In this document: in pieces, positions 1 through 5,498 of the stretch | Numbering within the stretch: the stretch's first letter is position 1 | Layout of the letters: every line of letters starts with the position of its first letter | Assembly (NCBI GenBank): GCA_016297945.1 | Contig: JAEDFR010000128.1 | Location: 1 to 5,498, forward strand | DNA from: Lachnospiraceae bacterium | Lineage (GTDB): Bacteria > Bacillota > Clostridia > Lachnospirales > Lachnospiraceae | Direction: 5' to 3' | DNA: 5,498 nt | Notes under the pieces: generated by a model | What the model saw: only the letters and a program-made list of their open reading frames with translations | Told to the model about the DNA's origin: nothing | The model's database searches: none | Made by a program: the position numbers and the translations under genes

Positions 1-57
1 AACATTGCAGGCTTCCTGAAGGTTGCAGATGCTATGACCGCACAGGGAATTGTGTAG
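1..57 (+). CDS. gdhA: Glutamate dehydrogenase, C-terminal end (partial)
   Basis: This reading frame is open from the first base and ends at TAG 55-57. It encodes NIAGFLKVADAMTAQGIV, which matches from memory the conserved C-terminal helix of hexameric NADP(H)-type glutamate dehydrogenases (typically close to NIAGFLKVADAMxAQGVV). The enzyme interconverts 2-oxoglutarate plus ammonium and glutamate in the cytoplasm and is a main route of ammonium assimilation in gut Lachnospiraceae. Only about 4% of the usual protein of roughly 445 residues is visible, so the cofactor preference and catalytic residues cannot be checked. A repeat element and an intrinsic terminator follow, so this gene appears to be transcriptionally separate from the genes downstream. 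The family call is fairly secure despite the short length because the tail is very conserved. Confidence 0.8.
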   Translation, partial: NIAGFLKVADAMTAQGIV

Positions 58-168
58 CGAGGAACGAAAATAAGCGCGAATGAAGTGAGCATTTATTTTC
101 GCCCGAGCGTACATGAAATATACGCGTAAGCCTCGAAGAGGCGGCTCTGCGAAGCAGAGGGCGTATAT
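58..168. repeat. Intergenic element of nested inverted repeats (REP/MITE-like)
   Basis: Directly after the gdhA stop there is a dense set of perfect inverted repeats. CGAAAATAA (65-73) pairs with TTATTTTCG (93-101). ATATACGC (118-125) pairs with GCGTATAT (161-168) and encloses two short hairpins with GAA loops: GCCTC/GAGGC (130-134, 138-142) and CTCTGC/GCAGAG (145-150, 154-159). The second half would therefore fold as a three-way junction. It contains no credible reading frame. Such compact palindromic elements next to gene ends are typical of dispersed REP or MITE-like repeats. With a single copy in this window, dispersal cannot be shown. It could instead be a structured 3' UTR of gdhA. Confidence 0.6.
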
Positions 169-208
169 GAATGAAAGAACTGAATTCTAAGATTAAGATG
201 ATATGGAG

Positions 209-246
209 AAGTCCTGGAAATGCTGAATTTTCGGGACTTTTCTTTT
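209..246 (+). terminator. Intrinsic terminator after gdhA
   Basis: The 5' arm at 209-220 (AAGTCCTGGAAA) pairs with 228-239 through 12 base pairs, two of them G-U, around a 7-base loop. The U-rich tail TTTTCTTTT (238-246) follows at once. This is a standard Rho-independent terminator. It sits about 150 bases after the gdhA stop and should isolate gdhA from the downstream genes. Confidence 0.85.
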
Positions 247-317
247 ATGTATTGACAGACATGCGAATTGTCAGCGCGGATAAATGCAATAATATTGTTC
301 CATTTTTGATGTGAGAG

Positions 318-344
318 TAAAGATTAGAAAATAAATACCGATAA
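318..344 (+). promoter_or_regulatory. Sigma-28 (SigD/FliA) type promoter upstream of the DUF6033-like gene
   Basis: TAAA at 318-321 is followed by exactly 15 bases and then ACCGATAA at 337-344. This matches the sigma-28 consensus TAAA-N15-GCCGATAA at 11 of 12 specified positions. Transcription would begin near 351, giving a leader of about 235 bases before the ATG at 587. No comparably good sigma-A promoter was seen between the gdhA terminator and the gene. Sigma-28 normally drives late flagellar, chemotaxis and autolysin genes, so the downstream pair is inferred to belong to the motility regulon. Confidence 0.7.
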
Positions 345-586
345 ACAGAATATAAACGAAATGGATTTCGGATTATTTCTCACGGATTGAGATACTTAGA
401 GATATAGTATGGGTATACTATATCTATTTTGGCTATTCTGTATGTCATTTCTGACAAATATTCCTTGAATCCAAATAATTATGAAACCGTGTGTGTACTA
501 CACATTGTTTATATGGGGTGTCTGGCATGTCTGGGCACCCTGCAAAGAAAAAGGATTTGCGTATTAGATCAAGGAGGATTAACAGA
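345..586 (+). other. Structured, apparently untranslated leader of the first unit
   Basis: No credible gene is seen between the promoter and the start codon. Three inverted repeats are present. AGATATAGTAT (400-410) pairs perfectly with ATACTATATCT (415-425) around the loop GGGT. TGTCA/TGACA (443-447, 452-456) forms a small hairpin. GGGTGTCTGG (516-525) pairs with CTGGGCACCC (531-540) with three G-U pairs and a 5-base loop. The first has only ATTTT after it, so it is a weak terminator at best and could equally be an operator palindrome. The third has no U-tract. I do not recognise a known riboswitch class in it. Confidence 0.45.
571..577 (+). promoter_or_regulatory. Ribosome binding site that fixes the start at 587
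   Basis: AAGGAGG lies 9 bases before ATG 587. The frame is open upstream to a possible GTG at 491, but that start has no ribosome site, and the extra 32 codons run through the GC-rich leader hairpin at 516-540. The ATG at 587 is therefore preferred. Confidence 0.85.
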
Positions 587-1333
587 ATGAGCGATATGAA
601 TGTAAGCAGTGCAATAAACACATTTGCTAGTTATCAGTCAACAGCTAGAAACACAAATAGGACAACCACAAAAACAACTGCTACAGCATCCAAAGGAGCA
701 ACAGATACTGTAGATATTTCGCAGAAAAATGAGGGGAAGCTTTCAAGTAAAGCGCAGGAGTATTTAAAGTCTTTGCGTGAAAAATATGGAGATTATGATT
801 TCCTTGTTGGAAATAGTACGGATGATTTGAAGACTCTTTCAAAAAGTGGTAGTAAAGAGTTCTCTGTTATTTTTTCAAATGCGGAGATTGAAAAAATGGC
901 AACCGATGAAAAATATGCTGCAGAGAAAATGCAAGGCGTAGAGGGTGCAGTTAAGATGTGCCGAAGAATATGCGAAGAGAATGGCTATGTTTCAGCTTTT
1001 GATGCAATGAAGGCAGGCAATGGGACTGTTAATAAAATTGGCATTGTTACAGATGATAATGGAAACATGAAATTCTTTGCTGAATTGGAAAAATCTTCGG
1101 ATAAACAGAAAGAACGCATAGAAAAATATAGAGAAAAGAAGGCTGAGGAAAGGAAAGAAGCCGAGAAAAATGTATCGAAAAAGAGTCCATATGAAAAAGA
1201 AGAAAAAGATTCAGTTAAGAGAACCACAGTAGAAGCCGACTCTATGGAAGAATTAATTGAAAAAATTGGAAATATTGATTGGAACAATGTTTCAGACAGT
1301 AAATCGGGAGACAGATTTGACTTTTCTGTATAG
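587..1333 (+). CDS. DUF6033-like protein, sigma-28 unit, function unknown
   Basis: This encodes 248 residues. Residues 5-46 are rich in Ser, Thr and Asn and are probably disordered. They lead into DTVDIS and then a folded core at about 52-165 starting LSSKAQEYLKSLREKYGDYDF and containing KEFSVIFSNAEIEKMATDEK. That arrangement (LSxKAQ, YGDYDF, EFSV, EKMAxDE) is what I recall of the DUF6033 family in Lachnospiraceae and related Firmicutes. The family assignment is from memory. Residues 170-215 are very rich in Lys and Glu and probably form a charged helix or coiled coil. The protein ends in FDFSV, a tail shared with the next gene. There is no signal peptide or membrane segment. A sigma-28-like promoter upstream and a 17-base gap to the next gene suggest a motility-linked two-gene operon. 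The disordered N-terminus would suit flagellar type III export, but this is inference. Confidence 0.75.
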   Translation: MSDMNVSSAINTFASYQSTARNTNRTTTKTTATASKGATDTVDISQKNEGKLSSKAQEYLKSLREKYGDYDFLVGNSTDDLKTLSKSGSKEFSVIFSNAEIEKMATDEKYAAEKMQGVEGAVKMCRRICEENGYVSAFDAMKAGNGTVNKIGIVTDDNGNMKFFAELEKSSDKQKERIEKYREKKAEERKEAEKNVSKKSPYEKEEKDSVKRTTVEADSMEELIEKIGNIDWNNVSDSKSGDRFDFSV

Positions 1334-1350
1334 GCAAAGGGGGAAATATT

Positions 1351-2295
1351 ATGGCAATTAATATATTAGGTTTAAATGCGACAGAGGCCACATTAGTTAA
1401 GAATTCATCTCCTATCCGTTCTTATAGGTTAGGAAATCAGGACGAAATAAAGAATAGATTAAATCAGGCAAAAGAGAATGGAGAAGTGAAGGATTTACTT
1501 CAATTGTCAGGAGTAAGTTCATTAAAAATAAACGAATCCAATCTAAGAAAGACAGGAGCAGACTATTCGGTTGATGCATTCTTTAGAAAAGATATGCCTA
1601 AAATGCAGAATGGGGATGGAACTTATAGTATATCAGGAGTTACATTTACAGAGGATGAACTTCAAAAGGCGCGTAATTATATGAAAGCTGCAGTTGCAGA
1701 ATTGCCGGGTGGTGGAACATTGGAGTATGCAGATTATGCAAAAATGGCAATTGCTGAAAATTCTGTAAACTCTTTCGCAAAAGATAATTTTTCCAAAGAG
1801 CAGCAGGATGTGATTGCTGTAGCCATGAAGGAATATAATGCAGGTCTTGAAGAACTACAGGAACAAATATTATCAAAGGACAATGTTGTTTCAAATAATT
1901 ATGGCGAACTCTCAAAATATTATGGAAAGAGTATAAAAATGGATCAGGCAATGGTTGAAAATATTAATAAGCTGAAGGAGGAACTTAGTCGTATTACGGG
2001 AAGAGCGTATAAAAAATCAGAGGTTGGAGATGCCCCGGGTATTATCTCTTCTGCTACAAATAGTGAATTAATATCTAATATCAAGGATACCTTTTCAAAT
2101 GTGGATTTTAATGATAGGGCTGCTGTTGATGATGCAATGAAAAAATATAGGGAACTGGTTCGTCCGGCATATGATGCTTCAGGAAGATTATTGAGAAATG
2201 ATAACTCATTATATGATGATACGAACACATTTGCTAAGTTGATTGAAAAGATGAAAATGAGTCTATCGGCAACACATGTTGATTTTTCAGTATAA
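1351..2295 (+). CDS. Uncharacterised protein with C-terminal DFSV tail
   Basis: This encodes 314 residues, starting at ATG 1351 with AAAGGGGG (1336-1343) 7 bases upstream. I do not recognise a named family, although the block around residues 91-170 resembles uncharacterised Lachnospiraceae proteins I have seen (TYSISGVTFTEDEL, then ELPGGGTLEYADYAKMAIAE, then FSKEQQDVIAVAMKEYNAGLEEL). The protein is soluble, mostly alpha-helical by composition, and has no Cys, signal peptide or membrane segment. Helical, coiled-coil-like stretches are expected near 145-175 and 195-217. The N-terminus MAINILGLN resembles the starts of the two later genes (MSIAGLG, MPINGIG). The C-terminus THVDFSV repeats the tail of the preceding protein. 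It lies 17 bases behind the DUF6033-like gene, so the two are almost certainly co-transcribed and may act together. Confidence 0.75.
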   Translation: MAINILGLNATEATLVKNSSPIRSYRLGNQDEIKNRLNQAKENGEVKDLLQLSGVSSLKINESNLRKTGADYSVDAFFRKDMPKMQNGDGTYSISGVTFTEDELQKARNYMKAAVAELPGGGTLEYADYAKMAIAENSVNSFAKDNFSKEQQDVIAVAMKEYNAGLEELQEQILSKDNVVSNNYGELSKYYGKSIKMDQAMVENINKLKEELSRITGRAYKKSEVGDAPGIISSATNSELISNIKDTFSNVDFNDRAAVDDAMKKYRELVRPAYDASGRLLRNDNSLYDDTNTFAKLIEKMKMSLSATHVDFSV

Positions 2296-2349
2296 TTTTT
2301 TTATATAAAAATAAGATTTGAAAAATGCTGAATGGTATCTGTTTTTTTC

Positions 2350-2374
2350 TTAAATAATAAGATTTATTATTTGA
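2350..2374. repeat. A+T-only palindrome between the two units
   Basis: AAATAATAA (2352-2360) and TTATTATTT (2364-2372) form a perfect 9-base inverted repeat around GAT, extendable by two more pairs. It lies about 30 bases upstream of the -35 element of the second promoter. It could be an operator, or a chance product of very A+T-rich intergenic DNA. With no GC pairs and no U-tract it is a poor terminator. Confidence 0.4.
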
Positions 2375-2401
2375 ATAGATAATAGATTTTAATATGTTAT
2401 A

Positions 2402-2429
2402 TAAAGAATTTTCATTAATATGCCGATAT
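2402..2429 (+). promoter_or_regulatory. Sigma-28 (SigD/FliA) type promoter upstream of the 797-aa gene
   Basis: TAAA at 2402-2405 is followed by 16 bases and then GCCGATAT at 2422-2429. The -10 element matches the Bacillus subtilis SigD form (GCCGATAT) at all eight positions, and the spacer is within the accepted 14-16 base range. Transcription would begin near 2436. This leaves a leader of about 130 bases and places the terminator-like hairpin at 2445 almost at the transcript's 5' end. Confidence 0.7.
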
Positions 2430-2444
2430 ACTATTTACAAGGAT

Positions 2445-2497
2445 GGCACTGTATTTCAAAGGATTGAATTTGAGATGCAGTGCCTTTTTATTTTCTT
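2445..2497 (+). terminator. Strong intrinsic terminator within the leader of the second unit
   Basis: GGCACTG (2445-2451) pairs with CAGTGCC (2478-2484). The stem continues inward (2452-2460 with 2469-2477) to a total of 16 base pairs, two of them G-U, with an 8-base loop at 2461-2468. The tail TTTTTATTTTCTT (2485-2497) follows directly. The hairpin is 150 bases past the stop of the 314-aa gene, so it could end that operon. It also lies only about 9 bases downstream of the predicted start of the second sigma-28 transcript, so it may act as an attenuator or release a short RNA. Confidence 0.8.
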
Positions 2498-2500
2498 ATA

Positions 2501-2561
2501 CCACTGGGACCTTTCGGGCAGTGGTGCAGTCATGACTGACAGACTGACTGCAGGAAGGAGG
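2501..2561 (+). promoter_or_regulatory. Two leader hairpins abutting the ribosome site of the 797-aa gene
   Basis: CCACTG (2501-2506) pairs with CAGTGG (2519-2524). Next to it, TGCAGTCA (2525-2532) pairs with TGACTGCA (2545-2552). The ribosome site AAGGAGG (2555-2561) starts three bases later, 5 bases before the ATG. The loop of the first hairpin contains CCTTTC (2510-2515), which can pair with GGAAGG (2553-2558) across the ribosome site with one G-U pair. Alternative folding that controls translation is therefore possible but unproven. Confidence 0.45.
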
Positions 2562-2566
2562 ACTAT

Positions 2567-4960
2567 ATGTCAATTGCAGGATTAGGAACTTACAGTAGTT
2601 CCGGTTATTATTACAAAGCAGTAACCAAAAGTAGAAGTGGTTCGTTCTCAAACGTATCGGATGATTATTTGAGTAAAGAAATTCCAAAAGATGATCCGAT
2701 GCACGACTTCAAGGAAGCAGTAAGGAAGGCGGTTACATCTTCGCCCTATTGTAAATGTATTATTGCGAATATTAAGACAGAAGAGTTATATGCTTCTCAG
2801 AATGATGCAGGGGAAATGGCTTATTCCTATGAAAAGACAGAGCAGAGCTTTCAGGTATTTATTAAGTACGATGGACATGATAAGACATATTCTGTGAAAG
2901 GGTATGATAAAGATGGCAATCCATTTGAAAAAGATATTAATCCGGAAGAAGTTGATCCTGAATATGCAGATTTTCCGGAGTTTTCAACTCTTTGTATGTA
3001 TTTTGAACATACAGAACAAACCTCTGAATTTTTAGCGGATGATTATTTTGATACCGATGACATTTTGGAAAAAATGAATTATTTAGAAAAAGTGAATTAT
3101 TTCAGAAATGAAAATGTCATGGATAAAGCAAAGAGTATGATTGATTATGCGAATCGATTATTTGATGATTTTCGTCAAATGATGAATGCGAAAGAGGATA
3201 TCAACTCTTTGTTTGAACCCTATTTTATGAAATTCTTGTCTATGGATATCACACAGATAGAGCAATCAGAAGAACCGGATGTAACGGATAGATTAAGTGA
3301 TGTGCATTCCAGTGAAAAAATACAGGAAGAAAAGGCAGAGGATGAGCAGGTTACTCCTCTTGGAATTGGCTTTGCAAATGCTGGGACAATGGGATATGGG
3401 ATGTCGGCATCTCTAGTTACGAAACCGGGAAGTGATGATACAATCATTCGCGTGAAAGTTGCAACCGGAAGTGGGAGTGAAACGATAGATGTGAACTTAT
3501 CAAAATTTGATCCCAAGAATGCAACGCCGGTGGAAATGTTTGCATATTGCCAGTATAAGGATGCTAATGGAGAAGGTGTAAATAGCAAATGGGGAAGCTG
3601 GAATGCCATGAAGTCGGTTATGTCTCCAACTGATGGCGCAGATTTTGGTTCGCTTGATAATATCATGAATAAGAAAATGAATTGGACAGATGCTTTGGCA
3701 AAATCTAAAACCATTCTTGAAAATGAAAAGACGAAAGAAACAATAAGTGCTGCAGATCTTCTGAAGCTATTTGAGGAAACACATACCCTTACTGCACAAG
3801 AATTAAAGGAAGAAAAAGGCTGGCGTGAAATGTCCGACGATGAATGGGATAATTTGCTTGAGGGTATTGATAAATATATTGATGCGTTCAAAGAAAGAAT
3901 AAAACAGTTAAAAGAAATGCAAGATGAAGCCGCTCAGAAAGCCGCTTTAGAGGCTGATTCAGATATGAGAGCAACTGCGGCTTCATTGGCAGCACTTAGT
4001 GCAGCTGCAAATGGTTTAGGTGGTACAGCTGAAGCTGATGCAGAAAGCCAGACAGAAGAGGGAGTTCCAACAGAAGATGGTGTGAAACACGAAAAGAATT
4101 GGACAAAGAATCTAAAAACCGATGATCAGACAGTACTTCGCACAGCAAAAGAGGCTCAGGAGATGGAGAACAAGGCTTTGAGTAGATTTGAGGAAGTACA
4201 GCTGACCGGCACTACAACAGTAGGTGTTTCACAAACAGATACAGGTACAGAGTGTGCTTCTGTAGAGGAGGATGAAAATAAAGAAAAGGTTTGGACGATT
4301 ACTGCCTTTGGAGAAGATGGAATTGTCAGTACCAGATGTCAAAATGGTAAGATCATAGATTGTTGGGAAATAAAATATACAAATCCTAATGATGCGAAGA
4401 AAGTACAGGATTTTATCGGCAGATTTGAAAAAGATGCAAATTTGATTTTTAGTGGCTCTAAAGATTTTTGGGAAGAATTTTTGAGCAGTGACATGGATGC
4501 AGATAGCATATTTACAGCGCATGGAGAAGTATTTGATAAAGCAGCTCCGGATGCGCCACCAATTGTAAAGAATGCATGGATGAATGCAGCAAAAGAAACA
4601 GGATATCTTGAAGGCGGTAAGATGAATCATATTTCTCAACTTTTGGTGCGTCAGGTGATAAATCGAGAAAATGGAGTAGAAGATTATCAGAATGTATTTG
4701 GCAATTCTGTGGCATCTGCATTACAGGCAGCAAAGGAACTCTTGTATGATTTAGAAAACCCATTGACACCGGAAAGTGAACGAAGTGAGAGTGTCCGCAT
4801 GTACAGGGAGCAGGAAAAGGAGTTTTACAGAAAGTTTATTGAGAATTTGGAAGAGATTTCAGGCATTCTTGTGAGGGATGAAAACAATATGTATATTGAT
4901 AAAGAGAAGGCGCTGAAATACGCATCGCAGCTGGACCCTGTGGATGATATAGCATCTTAA
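2567..4960 (+). CDS. Large multi-module uncharacterised protein (apparent fusion of two family units)
   Basis: This encodes 797 residues. I recognise no named family, but modules can be seen. Residues 1-60 are hydrophilic and start MSIAGLG. Module A (about 93-150) contains YSVKGYDKDGN, VDP and PEFSTLCMYFEHT, and is paralogous to the next gene product. Residues 165-230 are helical and 231-262 an acidic linker. Module B starts near 264 (LGIGFANAGTMGYGMS) and contains IIRVKV, IDVNLSKFDP and VEMFAYCQYKDANG (to about 334), echoing module A. Residues 436-462 look like a coiled coil and are followed by an Ala-rich acidic linker (to about 505). Module C (about 574-645) contains WTITAFGEDGI, CWEIKY and SKDFWEEFLS, followed by a helical C-terminal region with coiled-coil character near 745-765. 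There is no signal peptide, membrane segment or catalytic motif I recognise. The promoter suggests motility-linked expression. A structural, adhesive or flagellum-exported role is only inference. Confidence 0.75.
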   Translation: MSIAGLGTYSSSGYYYKAVTKSRSGSFSNVSDDYLSKEIPKDDPMHDFKEAVRKAVTSSPYCKCIIANIKTEELYASQNDAGEMAYSYEKTEQSFQVFIKYDGHDKTYSVKGYDKDGNPFEKDINPEEVDPEYADFPEFSTLCMYFEHTEQTSEFLADDYFDTDDILEKMNYLEKVNYFRNENVMDKAKSMIDYANRLFDDFRQMMNAKEDINSLFEPYFMKFLSMDITQIEQSEEPDVTDRLSDVHSSEKIQEEKAEDEQVTPLGIGFANAGTMGYGMSASLVTKPGSDDTIIRVKVATGSGSETIDVNLSKFDPKNATPVEMFAYCQYKDANGEGVNSKWGSWNAMKSVMSPTDGADFGSLDNIMNKKMNWTDALAKSKTILENEKTKETISAADLLKLFEETHTLTAQELKEEKGWREMSDDEWDNLLEGIDKYIDAFKERIKQLKEMQDEAAQKAALEADSDMRATAASLAALSAAANGLGGTAEADAESQTEEGVPTEDGVKHEKNWTKNLKTDDQTVLRTAKEAQEMENKALSRFEEVQLTGTTTVGVSQTDTGTECASVEEDENKEKVWTITAFGEDGIVSTRCQNGKIIDCWEIKYTNPNDAKKVQDFIGRFEKDANLIFSGSKDFWEEFLSSDMDADSIFTAHGEVFDKAAPDAPPIVKNAWMNAAKETGYLEGGKMNHISQLLVRQVINRENGVEDYQNVFGNSVASALQAAKELLYDLENPLTPESERSESVRMYREQEKEFYRKFIENLEEISGILVRDENNMYIDKEKALKYASQLDPVDDIAS

Positions 4961-4979
4961 CTTTAAGGAGGAAAAGATT

Positions 4980-5498
4980 ATGCCAATTAATGGAATCGGA
5001 ATGAATGAGATGCCTCCGTCATATGGAGGTGCAACAAAAACGACAAAGGCAGGCGATGAGGTGCTGTTTCCCCAAAATGTGATGAAGTGTGTAGCCTGTG
5101 GAGATCAAAAGGTAATGCTTTGCCAAGATGCTCTTATGTCCTATGCAAGTCCGCAAACGGGCGAGTCGGTTAACATTTATCGGGCAGATTCCTATACGGA
5201 AGATAATCCGATTTATATTATTAAGGGACTGGATGCAGATGGAAATGCATATGAGCAAGAGGTAGATGCCAGCAAGATTAACCCAAACAAGTGCAGTTTT
5301 AATGAACTGATGGTGTTGAATGTAGAGACCGGGCATACATCTCCAAAAGATTATTTACATGCAGTTGCAGTAAGAGAAAATGCCGGTACACATAGCTATT
5401 TTCAAACATCAGATTATATTTCACATATTGAATCAGTTAAGAAGGACATGAAGACTTTAGGACAATGGGATTCGTATTTGGCGTATGATAAATGGTTG
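4980..5498 (+). CDS. Paralogue of module A of the 797-aa protein (3' end outside window)
   Basis: The frame starts at ATG 4980 with AAGGAGG (4965-4971) 8 bases upstream and stays open to the window edge, giving 173 codons without a stop. The start MPINGIG resembles MSIAGLG of the upstream gene. Residues 79-120 align without gaps to residues 108-149 of that protein, with 14 of 42 positions identical, including the KG, DxDGN, P, FxE and HT positions. The N-terminal part has a CVAC motif (Cys37, Cys40) and further cysteines at 48 and 105. With only these pairs visible, metal binding cannot be claimed. No signal peptide or membrane segment is seen. The 19-base gap after the previous stop implies co-transcription, so the two products are likely partners or functionally redundant. 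The function is unknown. Confidence 0.75.
   Translation, partial: MPINGIGMNEMPPSYGGATKTTKAGDEVLFPQNVMKCVACGDQKVMLCQDALMSYASPQTGESVNIYRADSYTEDNPIYIIKGLDADGNAYEQEVDASKINPNKCSFNELMVLNVETGHTSPKDYLHAVAVRENAGTHSYFQTSDYISHIESVKKDMKTLGQWDSYLAYDKWL

Noticed and set aside
58..168. CRISPR array or tRNA from the repeated GAA-loop hairpins
   Set aside because: There are no regularly spaced direct repeats with unique spacers, and the fold lacks tRNA arms, an anticodon loop and the conserved TTCRA sequence.
252..284. TTGACA (252-257) and GCGGATAA (276-283) as a promoter
   Set aside because: No sigma-A -10 element lies 16-18 bases after the TTGACA, and GCGGATAA has no TAAA 14-16 bases upstream. The TGACA/TGTCA inverted repeat here is short and could be chance.
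491..586. N-terminal extension of the DUF6033-like gene from GTG 491
   Set aside because: There is no ribosome site before 491, the segment overlaps the leader hairpin at 516-540, and an ideal AAGGAGG precedes ATG 587.
2296..2350. Terminator immediately after the 314-aa gene
   Set aside because: A T-run is present at 2342-2348, but the only stem before it is about 4 bp (AGAT/ATCT), too weak to support a call. The hairpin at 2445 is far better.
2394..2585. 63-residue plus-strand frame between the two units
   Set aside because: It begins upstream of the predicted promoter's -35 element, runs through the terminator hairpin and both leader hairpins, overlaps the start of the 797-aa gene in another frame and has no ribosome site.
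3220..3891. 223-residue open frame on the minus strand
   Set aside because: It lies wholly inside the 797-aa gene, has no ribosome site, and its composition is that of an antisense shadow of a Lys/Glu/Asp-rich gene (Ser, Phe and Leu runs).
5108..5125. Zinc-binding motif in the partial gene from CVAC (residues 37-40)
   Set aside because: This CxxC lies near codons 37-40, but there is no second matching Cys or His pair at suitable spacing in the visible part.
5019..5336. 105-residue minus-strand frame
   Set aside because: It is antisense to the well-supported partial gene at 4980, which has a ribosome site and a paralogue next door.

Overview
The window looks like part of the chromosome of a motile, low-GC Firmicute, most likely a flagellated gut Lachnospiraceae (Roseburia, Agathobacter or Lachnospira type). 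Three things suggest this: strong AAGGAGG ribosome sites with A+T-rich codon use, two good matches to the flagellar sigma factor (SigD/sigma-28) promoter, and a first gene resembling the DUF6033 proteins I associate with this family. The assignment is from memory of these families, not from a search.

Layout, left to right, all genes on the + strand. Bases 1-57 are the last 18 codons of a glutamate dehydrogenase gene. They are followed by a compact element of nested inverted repeats (about 58-168) and an intrinsic terminator (209-246). A 340-base non-coding stretch then carries a sigma-28-like promoter (318-344) and a structured leader. A two-gene unit follows: a 248-aa DUF6033-like protein (587-1333) and a 314-aa unrecognised protein (1351-2295). 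The two share the C-terminal sequence DFSV. The 271-base gap at 2296-2566 holds an A+T palindrome, a second sigma-28-like promoter (2402-2429), a strong terminator-like hairpin just downstream of it (2445-2497) and two further hairpins reaching to the ribosome site. The second unit begins with a 797-aa multi-module protein (2567-4960). A related gene starts 19 bases later (4980) and runs off the window with 173 codons visible.

Taken together, the window shows a glutamate dehydrogenase gene that ends cleanly, then two transcription units that appear tied to the motility regulon and encode uncharacterised proteins. None of the proteins has an obvious signal peptide or membrane segment. They are hydrophilic, with Ser/Thr/Asn-rich or Gly-containing N-termini and coiled-coil-like charged stretches. 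The 797-aa protein and the partial protein after it share a recognisable paralogous module, and the 797-aa protein seems to be a fusion of two family units. A plausible but unproven reading is a set of cytoplasmic or flagellum-exported accessory proteins expressed together with late flagellar genes. The leader terminator before the 797-aa gene suggests an added layer of control.
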